Positions 1 to 10,905 of a stretch of DNA of 22,471 nt are shown here, one piece after another. The notes beneath the pieces are model-generated. The model was not told the origin of the DNA and searched no databases. It saw only the letters and a list, made by a program, of their open reading frames with translations. Each line of letters opens with the position of its first letter. Within the stretch, counting starts at the first letter, position 1. The translations under genes were made by a program, and so were the position numbers. Source of the stretch: Paramacrobiotus richtersi (Eukaryota > Tardigrada > Eutardigrada > Parachela > Macrobiotidae); the NCBI GenBank assembly GCA_034698045.1, contig JAQGAU010000944.1, forward strand, positions 1 to 22,471. The letters are read 5' to 3'.

Positions 1-42
1 AACAATGACCTGATCACAGGGTAGAGCAATCCCTTTGCTATC

Positions 43-183
43 ATGTGTACCATATGCGGTAACGATACACATCTGCGGTTGGATGCAGAAAATTGTCTTT
101 GGGAACCACCCAAAACGGAACCCGTTGAGTATTTTTTCACCTTAATCCAGGGAGAATTATGGACCAAGAAATTTCTTGAGAAG
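43..183 (+). CDS. Possible internal or first exon, unidentified protein
   Basis: An ATG-initiated frame of 47 codons ends at AAG|GTATGT (donor GT at 184-185), close to the animal 5' splice consensus. The frame stays open to a stop at 289-291, so the exon end is a splice inference only. The peptide begins MCTICGND and has an aromatic, charged middle (EYFFTLIQGELW). A single CxxC near the start is not enough to call a zinc finger. I did not find a matching downstream exon. It could equally be a chance open frame next to a chance GTATGT. Confidence 0.22.
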
Positions 184-291
184 GTATGTCTCTTTCAAAC
201 ATTCGAACTCAATGGACAAGAACTTTACTGCAAAAACAAGAAATCCCTTGCATGGATAGATAATGGTACTTGTATATCTGTACTTACCTAA

Positions 292-1668
292 TTAGTACAG
301 GTCACATAGTTAGACCAATACATTTATTTACCGGCTCTAGCAATACACTTACTAGATCAACAAACTGCAAGTAAAATTTTACATATGCAGTACGTGGGAT
401 ACTATGACGCAGACACTTCGCTAAATACTGATCATCGCCCAATTGCTCGTTTTGCGTAACCGACCGATAAAGGTCACCGAATAAATCATAGCAGGTGGAA
501 AACGAACATTAATTATATCATCTTGTACTGCCCAATCTCAGACAAAAGCCTTGGATTTTATCCATTCTTGATATTACCTAAGAGTTTGGCACCTTTAAAT
601 GGCTGCATCCCTCATTATGGCTTTCGAACGGAAAGTTCTCTTTTTTGGAAAACTTGTTCATATGACTTATAACTGAAGTGGTCTGCAGTCTGCATATAAC
701 AAGACATACTTCTACAACTCACGGCAAGGCACTGCAGAGTGCATTGGGCCACCGAAATCGGATTATTTCCCGAAGATAATGATAACCGGCGGACATCCCA
801 GCTACATATTATACCAGCCACATCGGAACAAGTGACCATTCCGACCAAGAAACACGCATCAAAAGAGCCGGTTGTTTAAGACAAAAATGTCCCTGTAACG
901 ACGCGGAAATTATGTCGGCAAGGCTGGGATGACGGCCAAGATCGAACATCGATAGCTCATTACCGGCATCAGATGCGGCCATTTTGACATCTCATTTAGG
1001 ATCTTGGCAACGAACTCAGATGCGACAACCGAAACGGACAATTCTGAATGTTCTGAAGAAGAATTACGAGATAATCAAACAGTCATGCAAAATTCTGCAT
1101 GCATTCGGATATTCCAAAAAGAATGTCAGGTATTTGAGTACTTTTTCAGGAAAAAACTGAGATTATCATAGCTTTTTGTTAGATGTAATGGAAAAAGTGC
1201 AAAAAATGTGACTGTGATCCATTATCGACTAAAAAATCTACATTATTTTGTGGATCAGAAAAAGTTCTTTATATCTGACAACTACCGGAAGTTCGTGAGG
1301 GAATACTGGCGTTATGCAAAAGTGCGGATCATGTACAGGATAACGCACGCATTTGCAATAATTTAATCACCTTTGTTGCTGTTTCGGCACATGCATAAAG
1401 ACGGATCTTTCGGTCCGTCGTTAAACCCACCTTGCATGCTGACTTTGCACGGATCACTGTATCTTCGTATAAAGCCAGGTATATACGGAATTATTGTCAT
1501 TATTTATAAAACTTAAGGATTACAACTTGAACTGGCCATGAGAAGATCATGAGCGAGGCGTACTTTGATGCTTTTTACACTATGGGAGGTTTCCGAAATT
1601 GACTAGAACAAACTTCACTTAGACGAAGAAATTACAGCATTCCTACCATAATTATAGCATTTGAACGA
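292..1668. other. No supported gene; AT-rich intergenic or intronic DNA
   Basis: I see no convincing coding region here. An open frame of about 64 codons without an early ATG runs from about 1165 to 1365 on the plus strand (it contains KNVTVIHYRLKNLHYFVDQ), but that length is expected by chance. A 6-bp stem with an 8-nt loop lies at 1400-1419. If the edge exon at 43-183 is real, this stretch could be its intron. Confidence 0.4.
1400..1419. other. Short inverted repeat (hairpin)
   Basis: GACGGA at 1400-1405 is followed by an 8-nt loop and TCCGTC at 1414-1419, a perfect 6-bp stem. It does not match the histone mRNA 3' stem-loop consensus, and there is no T-run or neighbouring gene end to give it a role. 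Confidence 0.4.
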
Positions 1669-1992
1669 TTGGGGCACATTTTAGAGACCATTGTCTTTGT
1701 GAATATTCAAAAAGAAGGCCACAGTATCACCACAATTAAAGAAAAAACAAGCTCGTGGATGGAAAACGGCCCTGCAACAGACCGCTTGAAACGCTGGGCA
1801 TATGTAGAAGGATTCATTGAACATGAACCTCACCTTGCTAAAGAAGAAGCTGAAATTGAAGGCACTGATGCTGAGTATCCAGCCGGTACTCGCACAACAG
1901 ACCCGATCATTGAACCAAAAAAGCGTGTTATCTCGGATGAAACAGAACCGCCGAAAGCAACGAAAAGACCAGTAACGACCTGCGACCTGTGA
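1669..1992 (+). CDS. Uncertain open reading frame, charged C-terminal tail
   Basis: This frame of 107 codons begins at TTG, which is unlikely in an animal; the first ATG is at 1759. It is rich in charged residues and ends in a basic, proline- and threonine-containing tail (EPPKATKRPVTT). I recognise no domain. An antisense frame of similar length (1681-2028) overlaps it, so the region is simply poor in stops. It lies about 290 nt before the gag-like fragment and could be debris of the same or another element. Confidence 0.2.
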   Translation: MGHILETIVFVNIQKEGHSITTIKEKTSSWMENGPATDRLKRWAYVEGFIEHEPHLAKEEAEIEGTDAEYPAGTRTTDPIIEPKKRVISDETEPPKATKRPVTTCDL

Positions 1993-2282
1993 TGTCGTTA
2001 AGACCTTCGAATGTGGCTGGCTGCCCATAAAAGACTTCTACGGTCTAACAATGTCCTATCTGTATCTAATCTGTCTGTCCTTGTGGACTTGCACTAACTG
2101 TATGAACAACAATAACACAGTCAGTCAGCGTAATAAAAGGTCGCGATAAGTGATATAACTGGCGTGAAGTTGTTTTCACTCATTCGGGCTCCCTGACGAA
2201 GCTCGTTGGACACATTGACGACTCCGACTGCGTCCAAAGAGGACAGGGGATCAGGTCTGCTAAAGTTTGAACCTTCGGCCAC

Positions 2283-2735
2283 GACTTGGCGGTCATGGCA
2301 GTAAAGGGACAGAAACTAAGCAAACTACAAACAAATCACGGACTCGGAGGATCTGAAGTCCGGGAGTTCTGTCTGTTGGATTCCCTTGGCGTCGAGGCCT
2401 TGGAGATCTTACACTCCATGTGCATGCCCAAACATCCTGTCGATTATAGCACGGCCCAGATAGTGGACAAGCTGGAACACGCGTATGTGAAGAAGACCAT
2501 CGCAGCCACTGAGTACGCTAACTATTTTGAACTCCACCGTTGCAAACCGAACAATTACCACTGGCTGATACAACATTCCAAGTCGTCGCAACGCAGTACA
2601 GCGGTGCATGGCAATTAAGATCACACGCACTGATGATAACGCTCAGTCAAACAATATGTACTAATAAATTCCAGTACAGTTTACAATATACTGTTTGCAC
2701 TAATACAATATGTACTGTAACTCGTTTACAGTAGA
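2283..2735 (+). pseudogene. Ty3/Gypsy-type retrotransposon gag fragment, frameshifted
   Basis: The frame at 2286-2618 reads like the gag capsid region of Ty3/Gypsy elements. It has the order CLLDSLGVEALEILHSM, then a P-K-P segment, then a helix of the form STAQIVDKLEHAYVKK, then EYANYFELHRC. In known gags this matches the pattern of L.S.G.EAYEIL, followed by KP, the L..HF.PK segment and FH.R. After about 2545 the continuing similarity (QTEQLPLAD) is in the next frame (2540-2734), so a frameshift is likely. An in-frame TGA lies at 2268-2270. No protease, reverse transcriptase or LTR is visible nearby, so this is a dead fragment. Identification is by motif order read by eye. Confidence 0.5.
2651..2716. 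repeat. Direct repeat of ACAATATGTACT in an AT-rich patch
   Basis: The 12-mer ACAATATGTACT occurs at 2651-2662 and again at 2705-2716, with related TGTAC/GTACA words between and after. It directly follows the gag-like fragment. No function is evident. Confidence 0.5.
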
Positions 2736-2739
2736 TTCT

Positions 2740-4309
2740 GCTTTATTTAACTGAAATGATACATTAAACTGTACAAAACGTTAGCATATAAAATTACCTA
2801 ACTAATCGCTTAACTGATTTTCAAATCCGCGCAAACAACCTGCACCTCAACGGAAAAAATCTTTAAATTATCATACGCGAAGTTGGATAAAGCTTTCCTT
2901 CTCGGCACAGGCAATGAGTACGCCAAAATATGCTACTAACTATTCTTTTTAACCATAGTTTCCATGTTTAGCTTCCGAGTAACGATCACTAAACTGCAAC
3001 TCCTTGCCCTTCCAAAGCCTCAAGCCATCGTAACTGGACTCATTGCACCGAAACCCCAAACCTGGTTTATGGCCCCTTGCGAACGAGAACAAATCCGAAA
3101 TCATGAACAGTAAGGAAGATGATCACATGTGCATATCCTACATCTGCGCAGTGCATAACCTTTCATACTCTAGACACACATTCTTAATGTATTTTACGGA
3201 CCACTCGTTTTCACCATAGGGGCGCAGATTGCACCTAATCCCACGCAGAAGGGAACTGCTGTCCACACTATTGTGGCGATCTCTCGGGTAATGCAGTACT
3301 GACTGCTTTAAACGCGCAGGTTACGGCAGCCCAACAACTAGTGGAAAAGTAATACAAGCCAATGGAATCAATACAATAAAACAGACATACATCTGCAACA
3401 GTTTCGCCTTAATATAGGCATACCGCATCATCGATTGCAACATCGCCAAACTCAAGTTTTTTTTTTCAAACTCAATTCGTACTACCGGAAAGAAGCAAGT
3501 ACGCTAGTACAACTATATTTGAAGGCAACAACAATCGTGAAACCACTGAAGACACAATCGATCCCGAAGAGTCGCTCCTCTTATCGAGGCAAAACAACTG
3601 ACCACTCCTAAAAGCAAGAATGAGAGTTTTTCAAAACTTAGCCTGAACCAAGTATGCACTAGACTATCTACTGTTTGTGGAACCAGTTGGCGCACTGAAT
3701 CCCACCAAATCAACCAAATTTGGCGGAGAACCTTTACGCAGTATTAACATATGGGATTGAACTGCCACATCGCATTCACGTCTCGACTTATGAAGCGATT
3801 CGGTAAGTTTACTTAGGCAAACCATAAACGTCAGCTTTCATTTAACATTAGCATACACCTTATTATTATAACATTATTAAAACAAGGTTAACTCATTATC
3901 GCGCAGTCACAACCTATATTAACGCGGATACTTCCGAGCAACATTCCTTCTACTTTGATAAAATACCTATTATATGAAAGTATTGCCAAATGTAAGGTCA
4001 AATCTTTCCTTCGATCAGAAGTTAATGTTAATTCACAGGCAACATATTTCACTCAAGAACATCATGAACGCAAGATCGTGTATTCGGACATGTTGGATAC
4101 ACCACATACAATGGAGGCGGATTACAGTCCCTATAAATAAGACATACTTGTCGTCACTCGCGAAGGACCTGCCAAAACCATTCCCGATTAGGCACAAGAC
4201 ATTGGACTCCTTGAGACAGAATCCCAATCACCCGAACCGGAAAGTTCCATACCAGGGTAACCGGACGAAGGACAGCAACACAGGACCACCGTCCAAAAAA
4301 ACTAAAATC
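2740..4309. other. No supported gene
   Basis: This is AT-rich DNA with only short open frames in all six readings. A frame at 3974-4312 ends in a basic tail (PPSKKTKI) and is followed by a pyrimidine-rich stretch and AATAAA, so a terminal exon is possible, but nothing in it is recognisable and it also overlaps another open frame at 3955-4140. Confidence 0.35.
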
Positions 4310-4312
4310 TAG

Positions 4313-4407
4313 CTACAGCCTACCTTATCTTTTATCTCGTATCTCTAGTTTTTCCAGCCTCCCCAGTTTTCCCGCTCTCTGTATTCGTGCTCTCCTTGAC
4401 TAATAAA
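4313..4407 (+). promoter_or_regulatory. Pyrimidine-rich tract followed by a possible poly(A) signal
   Basis: From about 4318 to 4400 the plus strand is strongly enriched in C and T (runs such as TTTTCCAGCCTCCCC). AATAAA follows at 4402-4407. This arrangement could be the 3' end of a transcript ending at the stop near 4310. The pyrimidine run could also be a long 3' splice-site tract. A single AATAAA in AT-rich DNA is weak evidence. Confidence 0.25.
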
Positions 4408-4409
4408 CA

Positions 4410-6950
4410 GCACAATGTCTACGCAAACCGATGACCGAATATGACCACAGCGACAACACAACAGACAGCGTACATAGAGCAGACTGCCCGCTCAAAGCAG
4501 GCGTCTTTGCTTTTTCGTTTTTCCGTTCCGGCGCCTCAGGCGGTGCGCTCGAAGTACCGTTTCTACAGACTCTGCGAATTTATTTATTAGCTCAACACAG
4601 TATTGCATTGAGCTCTTACACGAACCATCGTCGTAGATTCGCTATTCATCAATACTAACTGGTTATAAGCATGTTACGAACCATTTCTGAATTTTGGCAT
4701 AATCAGTAAGCCGCCAGTAGCAGCATTATAACCCTAAATCCAGACTCTAAAGTTCTACCTTTTGAGAACCTCCAACATTTCATACGCAGATGGGTTACGC
4801 GCGAGCACAACCTCAAACTTGTAATTGCACTGAATGCGTTAACGCGGAACATACAGTACTGCTATGACTAACAAGTTCAAACAACCCTAACAGTTGCGTA
4901 ACGTTGCGTAGTAAAGGTAAAACTTTCCATTTTACCAGAACTGTAACATGCTGCTGCCACAGAGGGCTTACAGGCTGTTAAAGTCCTTCCAGCTCAAACC
5001 ACAACAAGGCTTTTTCCCGGTACTATGAACCACAAATCCTTCGTCGTATATCACAATGGGTACACACAGTACTCACTAATCTTGGATTGATGCGTTTCAT
5101 GATTTATATAATAATTATATTGTCATTATTAACAAAAACTCACATCGTACGATACTCAAAACAGCTGCGTTCCTTTTCATCAAAAACCGTCACAGGTTCG
5201 AAAACTTCAGTGGTTCCACGAAACGAAGCTTTCGAAATACAAATCGGTTATGCGCGGGCGCAGTGCGCGCTTGTACGTAATACATATGTCTTTTTATTAT
5301 TTTGGTTTAACTTAGTCGTTAGGTTTCACTTGTTGGCCCATACAGCGGCAAGGGGTTCTTGCGCCCGAATACTGCGAAACGGTAATTTTATGTATTTCCG
5401 TGAATACTGCTAGTAGTTGAAACATTCAAACATCAGCCGTTTGACCAGGCGCTTTTTGACCTTTTCAACACCGAGACCACCCTGATTCCCTTTTCCAATG
5501 CTACAAAAGTTTGATCTGACATTTCTAGTTTGGTATTTTTTAGGGATAAAGTAAAAGAACTGCTAGAAATCATGCGCACTTTCAGACGCTTCGAAAATGT
5601 TATCCTCCCATTCACACAAACAAATTTGTTTGGTACTAAGATTTCTTACCATATTGGCAGTGGTATCCACAAGGCCAAGGCAAATTATCGGTTTAATTTG
5701 AATTATAGCCGCCAGTAACCGCCTTAGATTGTCAGATGCAGCGACGGCTAAAGTCCAGCGTCCAACAAACAACCACAGGGTAATCAATCTACAGAGTAAT
5801 CTATCTGTACTGTTGCGAGCGTATTTCAACGGCAACATGAAAACAGTGAAAGGATTATAGTGTGGCGTCATCATTGGCACGACAAGGTTTCATGCGGGCT
5901 GTTCACTGCAATACTCGCACAGGAATGTAGCGGATAATTAGAATCAACTAGCACTGCAGTGCTATAACTACGGAACTGACTGGTTCGATGAAAAACGCTG
6001 GAGTTCAACGTTCCTTGAAAAAGCTCACAATCGAACTACACCTTCATTTATAACGACTGTGTTGTGATGTTGGATTGTCGCGCGGCAACCATAGCTCAGC
6101 ATTACTGATCTTTGAGTTCGATTCCCCCCGTATACGATAACACTTCTCAGTTTACGACAAATCCTGCTGTGAACACAACGAGTAACGAGTTACAAATTTG
6201 TGAATATTAAGAGGTGAACAAACTCATAGAATTTGTTGCACCGACTGCCAGCCGCGCGGTGTACCGCTAGGATTACACGAACTGACAAACGTGTGCTCAC
6301 AGTACATAGCTGTAATTTGTCAATTGGACAGCCGGCCAGCATTCATTATTTTCGTAAATTCAGACGAGTAATTGCTTTTTGCATTAGAAATATGTGTTGG
6401 TGTTTATTGTTCAAAAGCCGCCGATACAGTCAACAAGTGCATAGACACACAACGAGACACTACAGGGTAACATGTCAAATATCAAAGAAACAACCCGCAT
6501 CGCCACCTCGATTAGTACGAGAAACAGACGGCAAAGTGCCCAACACAGCAGCAGCGTTACCTTTAACAACAGCTAAACTGAAGCGGTGCTTAACAAAAGC
6601 GGTGGAGCGAGGCTCCCCCGTCAGTCTGCGGACGGGAGAGCCGCATCTGCGTTAGAAATACCGCACAAACGAATCTGATGCAGTGATTTCCGCTCATACA
6701 GAGACTGGAAGTGCCCTGCCTGCGTCGTGATCGGGCCTTACCGAAGCAAAACGAGTTTGGTTCGAATGCAGGTGAACGACTGTGGAAGTTGCTCTGCATG
6801 TTCTTAAAGCTATCCTGAGGGCTAGAAAGACCTGGTCTTTTCCAGTGGTCGGCAAGCACCCCGGAAAGGTGCACTACTTTGGGTTTCGTCGTCTGCATTC
6901 GCGAAAAAATTGCATTGTTGTGGCTTGGGTTTTTGCACAATTCTGGCGAA
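4410..6950. other. No supported gene
   Basis: Several open frames of 60-140 codons occur on both strands (the longest at 6233-6655 plus, with an opposing frame at 6590-6940 minus). They overlap one another antisense, start in poor context and show no domain, so I treat them as chance. A tRNA-like B-box word lies near 6115 but does not fold (see rejected items). Confidence 0.4.
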
Positions 6951-6959
6951 AACTCATTT

Positions 6960-7290
6960 AAGTTTGAAACTGGGTGGTAAGCATTTGGTCATGCTGTACT
7001 AATTGTGAAATAACGACATCGTTACTCTCCACGGCACTTAGTTATGCCACTATTGCTACCGTAGGTGACAACCAGATGCCGCTGATTTCGCTGTAGGTGA
7101 TTATTCCGACGCCGTGGTTGTTCCAGTTTTCCGTTATCGGCCGCTCGTGGCGCCCTGGTTCCGCTTGCGCGAACTGCGTCACCGCAAAGTTTTCCTAAAA
7201 GGATTTACCACAGCGCTTCCGTCATATCTTGATGTCTCTTACAGCTGTGCTAGCACAGACCTCCGTAGAAATATGCAGTTTTAATAGCAG
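6960..7290. repeat. Repeat R1, copy 1 (3' flank of F-box copy A)
   Basis: The stretch GGGTGGTAAGCATTTGGTCATG followed by AATAACGACATCGTTAC and CCACGGCACT is closely matched at about 13944 and about 21364. Similarity with copy 2 is patchy but continues through ATGCAGTTTTAATA (7274 here, 14294 in copy 2) into the end of copy A, so copies 1 and 2 are 3' flanks of duplicated genes rather than a stand-alone element. The conserved block is roughly 6960-7130. Confidence 0.7.
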
Positions 7291-7549
7291 TGATTCTGCC
7301 GTAAGAGGAAAAATTCGCTAAACGCCACGCGTGTTCTGCAATAAGACTACAAAGGTCGTTACTTCTTCAGTTCTTCAATCAGACAGCAATGCTAAAAAAT
7401 TAAGTGGGTAAAATGGCGTCACGAAATCCGTACAAATAGAAACTAAGAGTGTGTGAAAGCTGCAGACAAGCATAATGCAAGCGCAAAAAAGTAGAAAGTG
7501 ATTTTGCATGGAGCGGACTCTCTTACATTAAAGTAGCAGCCATACTGCT

Positions 7550-7860
7550 TCATGATTCAAGGCGATACTTCTCAATCGCTGCAGAGAGTGCGAAAACCGC
7601 AAGTCCATTCAAGTGTTCCGGTTGTAAATCCAGCAGATGTATGGCGAACGAATGCTTTCGACGATTACTAGTCCCAGTGCGCAGTACGTCTTCGGTCTCA
7701 TTGAGAATCTTTAATGCCAGAAAATACGTACTAGGTTCACTAATAATCTTTGAAGTGGTCTGCACACCTGTAGATTGAAAGCCACACTTCCAAGCGCCAG
7801 ACGTAAAGGACGTTCGGCTCTAGGCGCACAATATGGGGAAACCGAGCTGTCTGTGTCTAG
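7550..7860 (-). pseudogene. F-box family copy A: C-terminal remnant with intron
   Basis: On the minus strand the last part of the F-box family gene is preserved. Exon 1 debris at about 7768-7860 reads RPLRLALGSVAFNLQ, matching RPLRLSRENVAFVLQ of gene C. A 59-nt intron (7709-7767) begins CAG|GTGTGCAG and ends TTAAAG. The final exon 7550-7708 encodes 52 residues beginning ILNETEDVL and ends with TGA. Upstream of about 7860 the match fades and the F-box and N-terminal module are absent, so this is a truncated gene. The final exon is fully open and closely parallels gene C, which argues for fairly recent decay or a still-used exon. Confidence 0.7.
7709..7767 (-). other. Predicted intron in copy A (59 nt)
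   Basis: The donor CAG|GTGTGC is identical to that of gene C, and the acceptor AAAG|ATTCTC is at the homologous place. Removing it joins LQ to ILNETED in frame. Confidence 0.65.
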
Positions 7861-8139
7861 CATTTACCGCCTGGACTGGCTTTGGCAGCGCACACGAAAA
7901 ACAGTCACTACTTCTATTTTTTTCCAAATCCGCTTGGTTACCTACATAAAATGGACCGTCTGGCGGGCTATATTCGGCAAACTGTAGTGCAAGTGGCTTC
8001 ACGAGCAATCAACCGGTTCCTGGTCTCTTGAGGTGCATGGTCGGATTTTGCAACCGAGTGTCTGCGCCGCTGTTTAGTGCTTTTACGGCTTCCTGTTCAC
8101 ATTTGTGTAGGAGTGGTTACGTTAACATGCCAGTGCATG

Positions 8140-8435
8140 CACAAGAGCATGAAAAGAATACGACAGCTTTAATAACAGAGCGCGCGCAACTGAATGACAA
8201 GTTTGTGGAACCAGACGATATGTTCCGCACTACAGACAATCAAATCCGTCAATTCTGAATCAGACAGCAACGGAAGCGAGAACAATCTGCATTATTACGT
8301 CAAGTTACCTAGTTAAGTGATGAACAAACTCTCCAGAAGTGATGATGTAACGAAATATCGGACCATCACATTCCAGCAGCAGTTGGAAAAGCAACAACGA
8401 TTCGGTTCAGAGCGAACCCTCGTAAGTCAAAACAG
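8140..8435 (+). pseudogene. Coiled-coil-like coding relic
   Basis: Plus-strand frames through this interval give a run of residues typical of a coiled coil: TTALITERAQLNDKF, then after a stop at 8256-8258 QQRKREQSALLRQ, and after further stops and a one-base frame change TFQQQLEKQQRFG. The interval has at least three in-frame stops and one frameshift, so it is not a working exon. Its 3' part lies in the flank of copy B and shares the AATCAGACAGCAA word with the flank of copy A, so part of the apparent coding signal may be fortuitous. Confidence 0.3.
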
Positions 8436-8440
8436 CTAAA

Positions 8441-9218
8441 CTACGTCCCAGGCCGATACGATAAGTTTTCGATCGCTTTTGACATTACGAGAACAGCAAT
8501 TGCGTTCCACTGTTCCGGTTGTACATCCGGCAGCTCTATGGCGGACCAATTTTTTCGACGGTCACTGATCCCCGCGCTTAGCAAATCCTCAATTCCATTA
8601 AGAATCTATAAAGCGAGACTGAGTTTATAAACCATAACGAAATCAACTGCGACTCTGCGCACCTGCAGAATATGATTGACACTTTTTCGCGAGAGATGTC
8701 TGACGCGATCGCTAAAGAAAAATGATCGAATCCTCTCCGTGTCAGATTCATACGCGTATTATTGTTAAATACAAAAAGGTTACAATACACTGGGATGCAC
8801 GACACAGGATACCTGCACAAAGCCGTTCTCAGTTGGCTCGTATTTTAAAAAATTTGTATTACCGAGAGAATCGACGGATTTAGTTGAAAATCTCGGATAC
8901 TGCATCTTCCGCAACCAAGGTCCAAAATTGCGCCACACTGTCCGTTTTGATCGAATCTAACCGTGTAGTTCGGAACGATATGTATTTTTGGTACGTATCG
9001 CAGCCAAACGTAAGCTGAAGGTCGAAGCAGACCTCGCGAAAGACCAAACACTGGCAGAACGATGCGAGAACTGACACATCATCACGAAGTCCGACACCGG
9101 GTCCTTGACGAGCAGAGAGCACATTGTTCCCCTCCAGTACTAGCATCCGGAGTGGAATGCCTCCAACGACGTATTTAGCAAATTCGTCGTTGAACTGATG
9201 TAAATCTGTTCTACTCAT
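8441..9218 (-). pseudogene. F-box family copy B: C-terminal half, 5' truncated and interrupted
   Basis: The frame at 8880-9218 aligns with residues 236-343 of the gene C frame (LRMLVLEGNNVLSA against LRTLVLQKKNVFSA; LASFCQCLVF against LASFCQRLVF; AQFWTLVAEDA against AQFWTIIAGNL). It then meets a stop at 8880-8882. Homology resumes at about 8752 with YESDTERIRS and continues through LSRKSVNHILQ to a GT donor at 8661-8662. A 57-nt intron follows, then a fully open last exon at 8441-8605 (54 residues, starting ILNGIEDLL). The missing link is about 120 nt with stops and no clear acceptor. Upstream of 9218 a TGA is in frame and no F-box is present. I call it a pseudogene, with the reservation that its last two segments are still open and spliceable. 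Confidence 0.7.
8606..8662 (-). other. Predicted intron in copy B (57 nt)
   Basis: The donor is CTGCAG|GTGCGC and the acceptor TTTATAG|ATTCTT. Splicing joins HILQ to ILNGIED in frame, at the same position as the introns of copies A and C. Confidence 0.65.
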
Positions 9219-9370
9219 TGACAGTTTTATAGCTCAACAGTAGGTCATTAAGTTTGGTGGAACTTTAGAGTTTAGAAATTAGACGTAACCAAATCAGGCG
9301 TCTTAAAGCACCGTCAAACAGAAGCACTTTCCAGCAAACTGTACCTGTACAAAACTGTACAGTAATTAGT

Positions 9371-9905
9371 AATCATTTATGTGTGAGGTATTCTGTTTTT
9401 TGAACTGTAGAATCGATTATCAGCGCATTACAAGGACTTTTTTAATTTTTACACGGATTACGAATTCACACGGACAACATTTTCAATACCAGGGTAACCT
9501 TTGAGCACCGAAATACGGAACTACGTAATACTTCGATATTTTGGCTGGTTATCACAACCACGTCCTGTGGTCGCCGCTTGTCAGATGCATCCGTGTAGGA
9601 AGGATTTTTTTTGTGAATTTTGTTGTAGGCGTATTCCTTTCTTCCTTGCACCGTCACGCACAATAATCACGAACCAGATGTATTGATCGGAATAAGCTGA
9701 ATGTACCATAAGTTGAATACCGGCAGTATTTTTGGCGTTTCTGTTTTACGTTTCGCGTTGGCCTTACCAGTGAAAGATTACCGCAAAAACCACGTCTGAT
9801 AGCGTTGCTCGGACAAACTCTACGCAGGTTTGTTAACTAATGCAATGTACAAAAATAACGACTGAAACAACCAGGCTGCAGAATGTTTAGTAAACTGTAG
9901 CTACG
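9371..9905. repeat. Repeat R2, copy 1 (5' flank of copy B)
   Basis: Several blocks match 18373-18860 in the same order: CGATTATCAGCGCATTA, a segment around TTGGCTGGTTATCACA, CCGCAAAAACCACGTCTGAT, CAAACTCTACGCA, AACGACTGAAACAA and CTACGACATAG. Blocks are separated by indels. No terminal inverted repeats or coding capacity are evident. It lies about 150 nt upstream of the surviving part of copy B. Confidence 0.65.
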
Positions 9906-10602
9906 ACATAGCATTGTAAACCGTGTTTTGTAATAACGCAAATGTAATTGATTGATGAAGCACCTCAACGCGCCCGGGCGAACGCGGCGTTGGTCGAGCA
10001 CCGCAGTCGGCGCTCGGATCACTCCTGAGATATCTGTGCAAATTCAAGGAGGGTCGGTGAGATAAGATCATACCCCTTATGAACGGCGGCACCGGAAGAG
10101 GACGGGCTTGTCCCACCGTCCGGAGCTTAAAACGGCTCAAGACCGTATTCGTATAGAGTATATACATGCAAATATTGAGCCTGCAAACTCTTTGCGAAAA
10201 CGAGTTATGATCTGATACAATGAGATACTTGAGTTAATGTAAACACTTTTATATGCGACTCAGTGCGGACTATTAATCGTCACCAGAGGTGACTTATAAC
10301 TATCGCGGGCCTGTTTTCGAAGGGTGAGTGCCGTGACGAAATTGCTAGCGATGGCACTTAAGAAAAACTTTGTTGTCGGGGCATCCACATTTTTCGATTG
10401 ATTAACGTTTTCTTCAAGATGATGGTAAAAGGCGTTATGTTATGTACAGTAGGCGCCCCATATAGAGAAGACAACCTTGCCAGGCTGGCCTTCGGAATGG
10501 TCAGCAGCGAGCTAATCCCACACACAATGGGGAAATCCAGCTCAGTCAGTACGGGTGACCAACAGCGAGTCTTCAGAGCTTAAGAAGCTGCGTTACAAGT
10601 AA
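9906..10602. other. No supported gene; GC-rich patch at about 9960-10140
   Basis: A locally GC-rich stretch (for example CGCGCCCGGGCG near 9970) stands out from its AT-rich surroundings, with a TATA-like TATATAC word shortly after at about 10159. A 61-codon plus-strand frame follows at 10398-10583 (MMVKGVMLCTVGAPYRED); it has no recognisable domain. I cannot assign a function to either. Confidence 0.3.
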
Positions 10603-10905
10603 TTGTTATCCTTCGAAGTCAGTCGAAAAGTCTTTGAGTTGTCAGCAACAAATACGATCTCTCGCCAACCGGACAAAGGTCCTGTACTTAATATGTCAGA
10701 TGCGTGCACCAAAACTGCACGAAGAGCCCATTCGGAACAGCAACTTTTAGGCTGTACTACTGAATTCAGCTTGTCGTTCATGCCGATGCCTCACAATTAT
10801 CCCACAGACTCGCTGTGCACGACGGCTTTACTTCCTCATTGCTGCACTGATCGTTGCCTACACTTTACTGATCGTGACCAACACTGCACTGATCATACCT
10901 TCTGA
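10603..10905 (+). CDS. Uncertain open reading frame ending in a 7-residue repeat
   Basis: One hundred codons are open from a TTG; internal ATGs occur at 10693 and 10780. The end contains a 21-bp tandem repeat that reads as a seven-residue motif starting TDR or TDH. No domain is recognisable and there is an opposing frame at 10593-10781. It may be a chance frame kept open by the repeat. Confidence 0.18.
   Translation: MLSFEVSRKVFELSATNTISRQPDKGPVLNMSDACTKTARRAHSEQQLLGCTTEFSLSFMPMPHNYPTDSLCTTALLPHCCTDRCLHFTDRDQHCTDHTF

Noticed and set aside
6085..6140. tRNA-like sequence (TAGCTCAG and GAGTTCGATTCCC words resembling A and B boxes)
   Set aside because: The two boxes are too close for an anticodon arm, and the T-stem does not pair beyond the first base pair. 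At most a tRNA-derived relic; not reported as a tRNA.
6233..6655. 140-codon plus-strand frame
   Set aside because: No recognisable domain, an opposing frame of similar quality overlaps its end, and no splice or poly(A) context supports it.
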